Positions 8,733-16,309 are shown, numbered from the stretch's first letter. The stretch is 64,000 nt of DNA from Streptomyces nodosus (GCF_008704995.1 NZ_CP023747.1:4309501-4373500); one strand, 5' to 3'. The notes: generated by a model not told the origin, from the sequence alone. A program made the numbers and translations.

Positions 8733-8738
8733 TAGTCT
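8733..8738 (+). promoter_or_regulatory. -10 element for leaderless prepilin peptidase gene
   Basis: TAGTCT lies exactly six bases before the GTG at 8745, and no ribosome binding site is present. The architecture is identical to that before mqnA. Confidence 0.5.
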
Positions 8739-8744
8739 GTCCGG

Positions 8745-9473
8745 GTGGATCTGGACCTCTGGCCGGCCGTCGCGGTCGCCGCCCTGTGGGGCGCGACGGC
8801 CGGGGTGCTGGTGCCCCGGGCCGCCTACCGGCTCTCCGTCGAGCCCGAGCAGTCCTGGCGGGACCGCTGCCCGGACGGCCATCCGATCGGCGGCTGGGTC
8901 GGACGGGCCCGCTGCGCGGACGGACGGGCGTACGGCCCCGGGACGGCGGCGGTGAGCGTGGTCACCGCCCTGGTCTGCGCGGGGCTCGCCCTGGCCACCG
9001 GACTCCGCCCCGAACTTCCGGTCTGGCTGCTCCTCGCGCCCCTCGGCGTGCTGCTGACGATCGTGGACTTCCGGGTGCAGCGGCTGCCGGACGTGGTGAC
9101 GCTGCCGCTCGCCGTCCTCGCCCTGGCCCTGCTCGGCGCCGCCGCGGCCCTGCCGGAGCACGCGGGCCGGTGGGGCACCGCGTTCCTCGGCGCGCTGGTG
9201 CTCGGCGGCGCCTACTTCCTGCTCTTCCTCGTCAACCCGAACGGCCTGGGCTTCGGCGACGTCAAACTCGCGCCGGGGCTCGGGGCGGTGCTCGGCTGGT
9301 ACGGCTGGGGCACCGTGCTGCTCGGGACCTTCGCCGGCTTTCTCTTCGGGGGCCTGTACGGGCTCGCCCTGGTCGTGCTGCGGCGCGCCGGGCGGCGGAC
9401 CGCGATCCCCTTCGGACCGTTCCTCATCGCGGGGGCCTTCGTCGGGCTGATGATCGGGGCGTACGCGGCCTGA
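8745..9473 (+). CDS. Prepilin peptidase / A24 aspartic endopeptidase
   Basis: A 242-residue polytopic membrane protease with about seven hydrophobic segments. The two catalytic aspartates are recognisable in VDFRVQRLPD and in the GxGD-type motif GLGFGDVKLAPGLG. The family cleaves the leader of type IV pilin-like proteins. The cytosolic loop that in classical PilD holds two CxxC zinc pairs is reduced to single cysteines (DRCPDGH and RCADGRAYGP), and the N-methyltransferase region is short. It may therefore be a peptidase without methyltransferase activity. No pilus or Tad secretion genes are nearby, so the substrate must be encoded elsewhere. The GTG start probably begins a leaderless message. 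Confidence 0.9.
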   Translation: MDLDLWPAVAVAALWGATAGVLVPRAAYRLSVEPEQSWRDRCPDGHPIGGWVGRARCADGRAYGPGTAAVSVVTALVCAGLALATGLRPELPVWLLLAPLGVLLTIVDFRVQRLPDVVTLPLAVLALALLGAAAALPEHAGRWGTAFLGALVLGGAYFLLFLVNPNGLGFGDVKLAPGLGAVLGWYGWGTVLLGTFAGFLFGGLYGLALVVLRRAGRRTAIPFGPFLIAGAFVGLMIGAYAA

Positions 9474-9561
9474 CGCGGGTCCCGAGAAGGCGCTGGCGTA
9501 GGCTGGTTCGGTCCGTCCAGACCCTCACGTCCGTCCACAACCCCTTACGAAAGGGACGCCG

Positions 9562-10776
9562 GTGACCGAGAAGGCCGATCTCACGTCCATTGATGTCACA
9601 GCCGTCCTGGACCGTGCCGCCGCCGGTGGTCGGATCACCCCCGAAGAAGCGCTCGTCCTCTACCGCGACGCCCCGCTGCACGCGCTGGGAGCCGCCGCCG
9701 ACGCCGTGCGCCGCCGTCAGTACGCCGGTACCGAGCACATCGCGACGTACATCATCGAGCGCAACATCAACTACACCAACGTCTGTGTGACGGCGTGCCG
9801 GTTCTGTGCGTTCTACGCGGCCCCCAAGGACACCGCCAAGGGCTGGACCCGGGATCTGGACGACATCCTGCGACGGTGCGCCGAGACCGTCGAACTCGGC
9901 GGCACCCAGATCATGTTCCAGGGCGGCCACCACCCGGACTACGGCGTGGAGTACTACGAGAAGCACTTCCGCGCCATCAAGGACGCCTTCCCGCAGCTGG
10001 TCATCCACAGCCTGGGGGCCTCCGAGGTCGAGCACATGGCGCGGATCTCGGGTGTGCCGGTGGAGGAGGCCATCACCCGCATCCACGCCGCCGGGCTCGA
10101 CTCGTTCGCCGGCGCCGGTGCCGAACTGCTGCCCGAGCGGCCGCGCAAGGCCATCGCCCCGCTGAAGGAGAGCGGAGAGCGCTGGCTGGAGATCATGGAG
10201 ATCGCGCACAACCTCGGCGTCGAGTCCACGTCCACCATGCTGATGGGCACCGGCGAGACCAACGCCGAACGCATCGAGCACCTGCGGATGATCCGCGACG
10301 TACAGGACCGCACGGGCGGCTTCCGGGCCTTCATCCCGTACACCTACCAGCCCGAGAACAACCATCTGAAGGGCCGCACCCAGGCGACCCTCTTCGAGTA
10401 TCTGCGGATGATCGCCGTCGCCCGCCTCTTCCTCGACAACGTCCGGCACATCCAGGGATCGTGGCTGACCACCGGCAAGGAGGTCGGCCAACTGTCCCTG
10501 CACTACGGCGCGGACGACCTCGGCTCGATCATGCTCGAGGAGAACGTGGTCTCGTCCGCCGGAGCCAGGCACCGCTCCAACCGGCTGGAGATCATCGACC
10601 TGATCCGCAAGGCGGGGCGTGTCCCCGCCCAGCGGGCCACGACCTATGAGCACCTCGTGGTCCACGACGACCCGGCGAACGACCCGGTCGACGAGCGGGT
10701 GATGTCCCATATCTCCTCTACGGCGATCGAGGGCGGCACGGCTCACCCCGAGCTGAAGCTGCTCGCCTCCAACTGA
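9562..10776 (+). CDS. mqnC: Cyclic dehypoxanthinyl futalosine synthase MqnC
   Basis: A 404-residue radical-SAM enzyme. It cyclises dehypoxanthinyl futalosine to the spiro compound later aromatised in menaquinone synthesis. The cluster motif CVTACRFC (CxxxCxxC) follows the family sequence IIERNINYTN. The GTQIMFQGGHHPDYGVEYYE, ESTSTMLMGTGET and LHYGADDLGSIMLEENVVSSAG segments are typical of MqnC. The GTG start follows GAAAGGGA with good spacing, and a -10-like TAGGCT at 9499-9504 suggests its own promoter with a leader of about 50 bases. The next gene begins 7 bases after its stop and is probably co-transcribed. Confidence 0.97.
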   Translation: MTEKADLTSIDVTAVLDRAAAGGRITPEEALVLYRDAPLHALGAAADAVRRRQYAGTEHIATYIIERNINYTNVCVTACRFCAFYAAPKDTAKGWTRDLDDILRRCAETVELGGTQIMFQGGHHPDYGVEYYEKHFRAIKDAFPQLVIHSLGASEVEHMARISGVPVEEAITRIHAAGLDSFAGAGAELLPERPRKAIAPLKESGERWLEIMEIAHNLGVESTSTMLMGTGETNAERIEHLRMIRDVQDRTGGFRAFIPYTYQPENNHLKGRTQATLFEYLRMIAVARLFLDNVRHIQGSWLTTGKEVGQLSLHYGADDLGSIMLEENVVSSAGARHRSNRLEIIDLIRKAGRVPAQRATTYEHLVVHDDPANDPVDERVMSHISSTAIEGGTAHPELKLLASN

Positions 10777-10783
10777 CCGGGCC

Positions 10784-11416
10784 GTGCTGACGATCCACGC
10801 CGCCGACCTCCTGATCACGGGGGACCGGCGGCCCGCCCTGCCCGGCGGCGCGGTGCTCGTCGACGGGCGGGAGTGCGCGCGCATCGGTCCCTGCGAGGAG
10901 CTGACGGCGGCGCATCCGACGGCCCGGGTGCGGCGGTGGCCGGGGCTTCTCATCCCGGGGCTGCTCCATCCCCACGGGCCCGAACTGCTGGAGCGGGCCT
11001 ACCATCCCGATCCGCGCGAGGCCGGTGAACTGGGCACCGAACCGATCGTGGGCGAGGCCCTCGCGGCGCTGGCGATGACCGAGGCCCGCTGGGGCGCGAG
11101 CGCGCGGCGCGGGGTGCAGCGCATGCTGGCGCACGGGACGGTCGCCGTGACGGGACCCCTGTCACGGCCCGCCGTGGTGGACGCCGTACGCCGGGCGGGG
11201 CTGACCGTGCGGGAGCGCCTCGCATCTCCCGCGGGCCCGCCAGCCCTCGACCCGCTGGCCGGCCGGAACCCCGGGGAGGCGATGTCGCGCCCGCTCGGCG
11301 GGGAGGCGACCTTCGCCGTGTTCGACGTCCCGGACGAGGCGGCGCTCGCCGCACGCGGAGCCGGGACCTGTGTGGCGACGGTCGTCGGAGGCCGCCTGCT
11401 CCACCGCCGCCGCTGA
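10784..11416 (+). CDS. Truncated amidohydrolase-like (imidazolonepropionase-like) protein
   Basis: A 210-residue protein that resembles the N-terminal beta-sandwich and first barrel strand of metal-dependent amidohydrolases: IHAADLLITGDRRPALPGGAVLVDG followed by PGLLHPHGPELLE. Typical family members are about 400 residues and carry a PGxxDxHxH metal motif. Here the second metal His is replaced (HPHGP), and the barrel strands that carry the other ligands are missing. The C-terminus returns to the sandwich fold (AGTCVATVVGGRLLHRR). It sits 7 bases after mqnC and just before menG, suggesting a menaquinone-linked role. Aminofutalosine deaminase of some bacteria is a full-length amidohydrolase. 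Catalysis by this short form is doubtful, and the function is unknown. Confidence 0.75.
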   Translation: MLTIHAADLLITGDRRPALPGGAVLVDGRECARIGPCEELTAAHPTARVRRWPGLLIPGLLHPHGPELLERAYHPDPREAGELGTEPIVGEALAALAMTEARWGASARRGVQRMLAHGTVAVTGPLSRPAVVDAVRRAGLTVRERLASPAGPPALDPLAGRNPGEAMSRPLGGEATFAVFDVPDEAALAARGAGTCVATVVGGRLLHRRR

Positions 11417-11487
11417 CACCACCTGGTGGCCGGGGTAACGGCCGGGTGGCCGAGGGACGTCCGGGGCGTACTGCCACAATGGGCGGC

Positions 11488-12183
11488 GTGACCCGAGCAT
11501 CCCTGGACAAGCAGCCCCATGAAGTCGCCTCGATGTTCGACCACGTGGCGGAACGGTACGACCTGACCAACGACCTGCTGTCGCTCGGCCAGGACCGGGT
11601 GTGGCGCAAGGAGGTCGCCAGGGCGGTCGGCGCGCGCCCCGCCCAGAAGATCCTGGACCTCGCGGCCGGTACGGCCACCTCGTCCCTCCCCTTCGCCCGC
11701 ACCGGGGCCTATGTCGTCCCCTGCGACTTCTCGCTCGGGATGCTCCGGGTCGGCAAGAAGCGGCACCCCTGGATGCCGTTCACGGCGGGCGACGCGACTC
11801 GGCTGCCGTTCAGGGACGACACCTTCGACGCGGTGACGATCTCCTTCGGGCTGCGCAATGTGCAGGACACGGACGCCGCGCTGCGTGAGCTGTACCGGGT
11901 GACCAAGCCCGGTGGGCGGGTGGTGATCTGCGAGTTCTCGCACCCGACCTGGGCGCCCTTCCGCACGGTCTACACCGAGTACCTGATGCGCGCGCTGCCG
12001 CCGGTGGCCCGCGCCGCGTCGTCCAACCCCGAGGCGTACGTCTACCTCGCCGAGTCCATCCGCGCCTGGCCGGACCAGCCCGCGCTGGCCGGACGGCTGC
12101 GCTCGGCGGGCTGGTCCAAGGTGGCCTGGCGGAACCTCACGGGCGGGATCGTGGCGCTGCACCGGGGCTTCAAGGCGGACTGA
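11488..12183 (+). CDS. menG: Demethylmenaquinone methyltransferase MenG/UbiE
   Basis: A 231-residue SAM-dependent C-methyltransferase that adds the ring methyl group in the last step of menaquinone synthesis. The family signature FDHVAERYDLTNDLLSLGQDRVWR is at the N-terminus, SAM motif I is LDLAAGTATSSL, and the post-motif region TISFGLRNVQDTDAALRELYRVTKPGGRVVICEFS is canonical. The GTG at 11488 was chosen because homologues typically begin TRASLDKQPHEVA. An in-frame ATG at 11479 would add three residues. No Shine-Dalgarno is evident, so the message may be leaderless. Its position after mqnC joins the late membrane step to the futalosine genes. Confidence 0.95.
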   Translation: MTRASLDKQPHEVASMFDHVAERYDLTNDLLSLGQDRVWRKEVARAVGARPAQKILDLAAGTATSSLPFARTGAYVVPCDFSLGMLRVGKKRHPWMPFTAGDATRLPFRDDTFDAVTISFGLRNVQDTDAALRELYRVTKPGGRVVICEFSHPTWAPFRTVYTEYLMRALPPVARAASSNPEAYVYLAESIRAWPDQPALAGRLRSAGWSKVAWRNLTGGIVALHRGFKAD

Positions 12184-12193
12184 CGGCCGGGGA

Positions 12194-12532
12194 TCACCTG
12201 AGCACCTCGAACGCGTCGCCGGGTTCGTCGAGTTCGCGGCGCAGCCCGCCCGGCGGCGGGATCGGCAGCCGTGGCTCACGGACCCCGGCGCCCCCGCCGC
12301 CCTCGCCCTCACCGAGGTCGAACCACACGGTGACCACGGCCCCGCGCGGCACCTCGGCGCCGGGCGGGGGATATTGGCGTACGACGTAGTCGACGACGAC
12401 GCGATGGAAGTCCGGCCGGTCGGGCGCGGCCAGCAGCACGCCCTGTCGCGCGGCGGCCTCGCGTGCGTCCATCGCCATCAGACCCACCAACCGCGGCACG
12501 CGCACGTCGGGTGTTTTGGGTGTTATAGGCAT
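12194..12532 (-). CDS. Single PASTA-domain protein
   Basis: A 112-residue soluble protein with one PASTA domain (about residues 10-70: VPRLVGLMAMDAREAAARQG ... QYPPPGAEVPRGAVVTVWF), the fold that binds peptidoglycan stems or beta-lactams in kinases and transpeptidases. There is no signal peptide, transmembrane helix or enzymatic domain, so a cytoplasmic location and an altered ligand are likely. The C-terminus is Gly/Pro-rich. The ATG at 12532 has GGGGGTG eight bases upstream. A GTG at 12541 would add three residues. It converges on menG with only a 10-base gap. Confidence 0.75.
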   Translation of the reverse strand: MPITPKTPDVRVPRLVGLMAMDAREAAARQGVLLAAPDRPDFHRVVVDYVVRQYPPPGAEVPRGAVVTVWFDLGEGEGGGGAGVREPRLPIPPPGGLRRELDEPGDAFEVLR

Positions 12533-12625
12533 AGATGTCACCCCCAGCGGTAGGGGAAGGGTAACCGCCGGGAGGTGTCAGTCGGAAGCGGCAGGTGCCG
12601 TTCTGTGACAGTCGGTCACAGAACG

Positions 12626-13132
12626 TCACAGGGTGAGTCGATAGCGGTGTGCGGGCTCTCCCAGGCCGGGGTGCGGGAAGACCTCGGCCAGCTCCATGCC
12701 GAGGCGCCGGGTCACGGCGATGGACCGCGTGTTGGCGGCCATCACCATCGCCACCACCTCCGGCACGTCCGCCGCCCGCAACCGCTCCAGTGTGGCCAGC
12801 GCCGCCGCGGTGACATAGCCCTTCCCCCAGTGCGCCCGCCCCAGCCGCCAGCCGATCTCGATCTCTCCCGCCGGACCCCAGGGATGCGGCCAGGGCTGTG
12901 CGCCGGTGAAGCCGAGGACCTCGCCCGACGCGTCGAGCACGGTCCACAGACAGAACCCCAGCTCGGCGTCGTGCCGACGCTGACGGGCCGTGAGCTCCTC
13001 GTAGAGCGACGGCTCGGCGGACCGGCCGCCGTGGAACTCCATGACCTCGGGGTCGTCGAACACCCGGTGCCACGCGAGGGCGTCCTCATCGGTGGGAACG
13101 CGCAGCCGTACATCGGGGAGAGCTCGGTTCAC
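12626..13132 (-). CDS. GNAT-family N-acetyltransferase (RimJ/RimL-like)
   Basis: A 168-residue acetyltransferase of the RimJ/RimL type. It has the start LPDVRLRVPTDEDALAWHRVFDDPEVMEF, the acetyl-CoA strand GEIEIGWRLGRAHWGKGYVTAA and the later ANTRSIAVTRRLGME helix typical of enzymes that acetylate protein N-termini or small amines. The GTG at 13132 was selected because conserved sequence begins there, with AAGGGC upstream. It is divergent from the flavoprotein gene at 13280, and about 150 bp hold both promoters. The substrate is unknown. Confidence 0.88.
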   Translation of the reverse strand: MNRALPDVRLRVPTDEDALAWHRVFDDPEVMEFHGGRSAEPSLYEELTARQRRHDAELGFCLWTVLDASGEVLGFTGAQPWPHPWGPAGEIEIGWRLGRAHWGKGYVTAAALATLERLRAADVPEVVAMVMAANTRSIAVTRRLGMELAEVFPHPGLGEPAHRYRLTL

Positions 13133-13279
13133 GGGGGTGCAGCCCTTCAGCCGGTGGATCGGTACCGCTGCATAGACTGCCCATGTCCACCCCGTCAGCA
13201 CGGTGTTTTGCCGAAGATTTCGGCGTCCTCGTCGCTGCGGAGCCGTCCAGCCGTCGTCGAGTCTTGGGGAGAACCCGCC

Positions 13280-14569
13280 GTGACCGAGCCCCAGCCCCTT
13301 ACCGAACACACCGCCGATGTGATCGTCGTCGGGGCCGGGCCAGCCGGTTCCACCACCGCCTACTACCTGGCGAAGGCCGGACTCGACGTCCTGCTCCTGG
13401 AGAAGACGGCCTTCCCGCGCGAGAAGGTCTGCGGCGACGGCCTCACCCCCCGCGCCACCAAGCAGCTCGTGGGGATGGGCATCGACATCTCCGAGGAGGC
13501 CGGCTGGCTGCGCAACAAGGGTCTGCGCATCATCGGCGGCGGGGTGCGGCTCCAGCTGGACTGGCCGGAACTCGCCTCCTACCCGGACTACGGTCTGGTC
13601 CGCAAGCGCGACGACTTCGACGAGCAGCTGGCCCGGCAGGCACAGAAGGCGGGCGCGCGCCTGTACGAGCGCTGCAATGTGGGCGCGCCGGTCGTGGACG
13701 GCCGCACCGGACGCATCACGGGTGTGCACGCCAAGCTGGGCGAGGAGAAGCGCGAGGTCACCTTTCACGCGCCGCTCGTGGTGGCCGCGGACGGCAACTC
13801 CTCGCGTCTGTCGCTCGCGATGGGGCTGCACCGCCGGGAGGACCGCCCCATGGGCGTCGCGGTCCGCACCTATTTCACCTCCCCGCGCCATGACGACGAC
13901 TATCTGGAGTCCTGGCTGGAGCTGTGGGACCGGCGCGGCGGCCAGGAGCGGCTGCTGCCGGGCTACGGCTGGATCTTCGGCATGGGCGACGGCACGAGCA
14001 ACGTCGGCCTCGGCGTCCTGAACACCTCCGCCTCCTTCAAGGAGCTGGACTGGCGCGAGGTGCTCAAGGCCTGGTGCGCCTCGATGCCTCAGGACTGGGG
14101 CTACACCCCCGAGAACATGACCGGTCCCATCCGCGGCGCCGCCCTGCCCATGGCCTTCAACCGCCAGCCGCACTACACCAAGGGCCTGCTGCTCGTGGGC
14201 GACGCGGGCGGCCTGGTGAACCCCTTCAACGGCGAGGGCATCGCCTACGCGATGGAGTCGGGCCAGATCGCGGCGGAGGTGATCGTGCAGGCCCTGGCCC
14301 GGGCGACCCCCGCCCAGCGGGAGTTGGCCCTGCACAGCTACCCGAAGATCCTCAAGGACACCTATGGGGGCTACTACACGCTGGGCCGCGCCTTTGTGAA
14401 GCTGATCGGCAACCCCAAGGTGATGAAGGTCGCCGCGCAGCGGGGTCTGACGCACCCGCTGCTGATGAAGTTCACGCTGAAACTCCTGGCCAACCTGACG
14501 GATCCGACGGGCGGGGACGCGATGGACCGGCTCATCAACGGCCTGTCCAAGGTGGCCCCCAAGGCATGA
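13280..14569 (+). CDS. Geranylgeranyl-reductase-family FAD oxidoreductase, possible menaquinone isoprenyl reductase
   Basis: A 429-residue flavoprotein. The Rossmann motif VIVVGAGPAGSTTAYYLAKAG is at about residues 14-34. The substrate-side motif EKVCGDGLTPRA and the second FAD motif LLVGDAGGLVNPFNGEGIAYAMESG are characteristic of the geranylgeranyl reductase family. Mycobacterial MenJ, of this family, saturates one isoprene unit of menaquinone, and Streptomyces make partly hydrogenated MK-9. Position between menG and the nuo operon supports the same role here, but the substrate is inferred. GGGGAGAA precedes the GTG start with a spacing of 6. A -10-like TAGACT at 13173-13178 would give a leader of about 95 bases. 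Confidence 0.88.
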   Translation: MTEPQPLTEHTADVIVVGAGPAGSTTAYYLAKAGLDVLLLEKTAFPREKVCGDGLTPRATKQLVGMGIDISEEAGWLRNKGLRIIGGGVRLQLDWPELASYPDYGLVRKRDDFDEQLARQAQKAGARLYERCNVGAPVVDGRTGRITGVHAKLGEEKREVTFHAPLVVAADGNSSRLSLAMGLHRREDRPMGVAVRTYFTSPRHDDDYLESWLELWDRRGGQERLLPGYGWIFGMGDGTSNVGLGVLNTSASFKELDWREVLKAWCASMPQDWGYTPENMTGPIRGAALPMAFNRQPHYTKGLLLVGDAGGLVNPFNGEGIAYAMESGQIAAEVIVQALARATPAQRELALHSYPKILKDTYGGYYTLGRAFVKLIGNPKVMKVAAQRGLTHPLLMKFTLKLLANLTDPTGGDAMDRLINGLSKVAPKA

Positions 14570-14782
14570 CCCCGCGCGCCCCACGGGGCGGCCGGCTCCG
14601 CCCCGTGCGGTCCGGCCGCCGGAGCCGGGCCGTCGCCCTCGCGATACAGGTGTCCCCTTTGGGGTGAATTCCGGTTGCCCGTACGCCGATACCGGGGGTG
14701 GCCGGTGAACGGCCCTTTCCCGCACCGGGTCCTGGGCCGGCCGTGAGGCGCCGGAGGGCGGCTTCGGCGTCCGGGGTCGGCT

Positions 14783-14814
14783 GAGGGCCGCCGCTCGGGG
14801 AAGCGGCGGCCCTC
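14783..14814. terminator. Hairpin between convergent genes
   Basis: GAGGGCCGCCGC pairs perfectly with GCGGCGGCCCTC around an 8-base loop. It sits in the 289-bp gap between the flavoprotein and NlpC/P60 stops and has no T-run. It probably ends transcription from both sides. The rest of the gap shows no gene. Confidence 0.65.
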
Positions 14815-14858
14815 GGCCCGTTCTGCCGTACGACGGCAGGAGTGCGAAGCGGTGCGGC

Positions 14859-15668
14859 TCAGAGCACGCGGACCGCACCGGACGGCGGGTCGTACGAGAG
14901 CGGCCTCTCGACGACGCCCGTGGACGGGTTCTGCGCGCCGACGAACATGCCGTCACCGACATACACCGCGACGTGGTAGGCGCTGCCCGCGCCGCCCCAG
15001 TAGAGGATGTCGCCCGGCTGCAGATTGCTCAGCGAGACCTGGGTGCCGACGGTGGACTGGTCCTGGGAGACCCGCGGCAGGCTCACGCCGACCTGCTTGA
15101 AGGCGGTCTGCACCAGGCCGGAGCAGTCCCAGGAGTTGGGGCCGGTGCTGCCGGAGACATAGGCGTCGCCGAGCTGCGCCTTGACGAAGGCGATGACCGC
15201 GGAGGCCGAACCGGTGGCCTGGGAGACGCTCGCCGTGGAGGCGCTGGTCGACGCGGACGCGGCGGTGAGCACGGCCCGCTCCGCGCTGCGCGAGGCGGCC
15301 TCGGCGGTCTTGCGCTCGGCCTCGGCCTTGCGCTTGGCCTCCGCCGCCTTCTTCTTGGCCTCCGCGAGGTTCGCCTTGGCCTGCTTCGCGGCCTGTGCGG
15401 CGGCCGCGTCGCGCTCGGCCTGCAACTGGTAGTTGGCCGCGGCCAGCTGGGTGGCCTCCGCCGACTGGGCGACCTGAGTGGACAGATCTGCCGTCAGGGT
15501 CGGCAGTTCGAGGGTCTGCTGCGCCACCGGCTCGGCGGCGTAAGCAGACGCACCGGCGACGGCCAGGGTGCTGAGCACACCGCCGGCGACTCCGGTCCGC
15601 ATCGCGATCGTCGAGGCGCTGCGGGCGCGGTGCTTCCGGTGGCTGCGTATCTGAGCGGTGTGGGACAT
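14859..15668 (-). CDS. Secreted NlpC/P60 cell-wall endopeptidase with coiled-coil N-region
   Basis: A 269-residue secreted protein. The signal peptide has a basic n-region (SHTAQIRSHRKHRARSAS), a hydrophobic core and a likely cut after ASAYA. Next comes an Ala/Lys/Glu-rich coiled coil (about 75-125), a Ser/Thr/Ala linker and a C-terminal NlpC/P60 domain. The catalytic Cys is in NSWDCSGLVQ and the His in YHVAVYVGDG. The family cuts gamma-D-Glu to diamino-acid bonds in peptidoglycan stems. The ATG at 15668 fits the signal peptide but lacks a Shine-Dalgarno. An upstream in-frame ATG at 15698 is less likely. A promoter and a long 5' hairpin lie upstream. Confidence 0.92.
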   Translation of the reverse strand: MSHTAQIRSHRKHRARSASTIAMRTGVAGGVLSTLAVAGASAYAAEPVAQQTLELPTLTADLSTQVAQSAEATQLAAANYQLQAERDAAAAQAAKQAKANLAEAKKKAAEAKRKAEAERKTAEAASRSAERAVLTAASASTSASTASVSQATGSASAVIAFVKAQLGDAYVSGSTGPNSWDCSGLVQTAFKQVGVSLPRVSQDQSTVGTQVSLSNLQPGDILYWGGAGSAYHVAVYVGDGMFVGAQNPSTGVVERPLSYDPPSGAVRVL

Positions 15669-15784
15669 GAGTACAACCGGTATCAGGGGCTGCTCCATAC
15701 CTACAAGAAACGTGTGGTGCGCCACAGTTGTTCAATCGGCGTCATGAATCCCCGGCGGGTCTTTCTTTATTGACGCCTTAACGG

Positions 15785-15846
15785 GCAATCCGGACAGTAA
15801 TGATCAAGCCTGTGATCACGGTCTTTCATCGTTACGTCCGGATTGC
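15785..15846 (-). promoter_or_regulatory. Extended hairpin at the predicted 5' end of the NlpC/P60 mRNA
   Basis: An 11-bp perfect inverted repeat (GCAATCCGGAC/GTCCGGATTGC) continues with 4 bp (GTAA/TTAC) after a one-base bulge. It encloses two TGATCA palindromes at 15801-15806 and 15813-15818 that can also pair. The element spans 62 bases. The promoter at 15851-15880 would start transcription within a few bases of this stem, so the hairpin would form the very 5' end of the leader. It does not match a riboswitch class I know, and an operator role is also possible. Confidence 0.5.
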
Positions 15847-15850
15847 GCCG

Positions 15851-15880
15851 CGCCTACCATCGCCGCAGGAGCGTGGCCAA
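15851..15880 (-). promoter_or_regulatory. Promoter of the NlpC/P60 gene
   Basis: On the minus strand, -35 TTGGCC (15875-15880) and -10 TAGGCG (15851-15856) are separated by 18 bp. Transcription would begin near 15844 and give a leader of about 175 bases. Confidence 0.5.
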
Positions 15881-16019
15881 GTCCGTTCGGTCGGACGCCC
15901 CGTCAGATGTGGCGCAGGTCACGGAACGGTCTCCGCGCCCCCGGCGTCCCGTGCGCGGATGCCGGCCGCCCTCGCGCGCCGCTGCGGGTGCTTCGTCCGC
16001 GCGGGAGTGATCACCCGCT

Positions 16020-16035
16020 CGTGAACGCGTGCACA
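16020..16035. promoter_or_regulatory. Distal Rex-like operator
   Basis: CGTGAACGCGTGCACA matches the known actinobacterial Rex operator TGTGAACGCGTTCACA at 14 of 16 positions. A half-site, TGTGAACG, follows at 16068-16075. It lies about 420 bp before nuoA, so any effect there would be indirect or through another promoter. Confidence 0.45.
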
Positions 16036-16082
16036 CGTCCACAGATGTCCCGTTCCGACCTCCGGCGTGTGAACGTGTCCCT

Positions 16083-16137
16083 CTATCAAGTGATCAACTT
16101 CGGGGCGAATTTGCGCCAGGAGCTTCTCCTTTGATAG
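16083..16137. other. Multi-hairpin inverted-repeat element
   Basis: CTATCAA (16083-16089) and TTGATAG (16131-16137) form an outer stem. It encloses three small perfect hairpins: AAGT/ACTT (16088-16100), GGCG/CGCC (16104-16117) and AGGAG/CTCCT (about 16118-16130). Two more follow outside: CCCCTC/GAGGGG (16144-16170) and TCACC/GGTGA (16176-16189). The region is AT-rich for the genome and has no credible gene. It could be a structured RNA or a cluster of operators, and neither strand is clearly favoured. Confidence 0.4.
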
Positions 16138-16246
16138 TGCAAACCCCCTCCGACCAGCGATGACGAGGGGAAATGTCACCTCTTGGTGATCGCTCGACTG
16201 CTTCGCGTATGAAGGTCACCGCTCATCCGACTTCATGATCCTTCGA

Positions 16247-16277
16247 TAGGTGGTGAAGATCACAAAGTAGGTGGTGA
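16247..16277 (+). repeat. Direct repeats TAGGTGGTGA spaced two helical turns
   Basis: TAGGTGGTGA occurs at 16247-16256 and 16268-16277, with starts 21 bp apart on the same DNA face. The pair lies just upstream of the -10-like TAGGAT at 16310-16315. The position and spacing are those of an activator site for nuoA. Confidence 0.45.
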
Positions 16278-16309
16278 CCCCCGTGTCGCAGATCACATAC
16301 CGGCGGGCA

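Noticed and set aside
14655..14720. A GGGGTGAATTCCGG segment resembling part of a ydaO riboswitch
   Set aside because: The other conserved blocks (GGGGGACC and CGAACCCGACAG) are missing, and no gene lies downstream on that strand.
12626..14962. A 778-codon minus-strand frame covering the flavoprotein gene
   Set aside because: Only its last 168 codons (from GTG 13132) look like a protein, the GNAT enzyme. The remainder is antisense to the flavoprotein.
15919..16179. An 86-codon minus-strand frame in the nlpC-nuoA gap
   Set aside because: Third codon positions are not GC-rich, the second half is Arg-rich noise, and no domain is recognised. The GTG also lacks a ribosome site.
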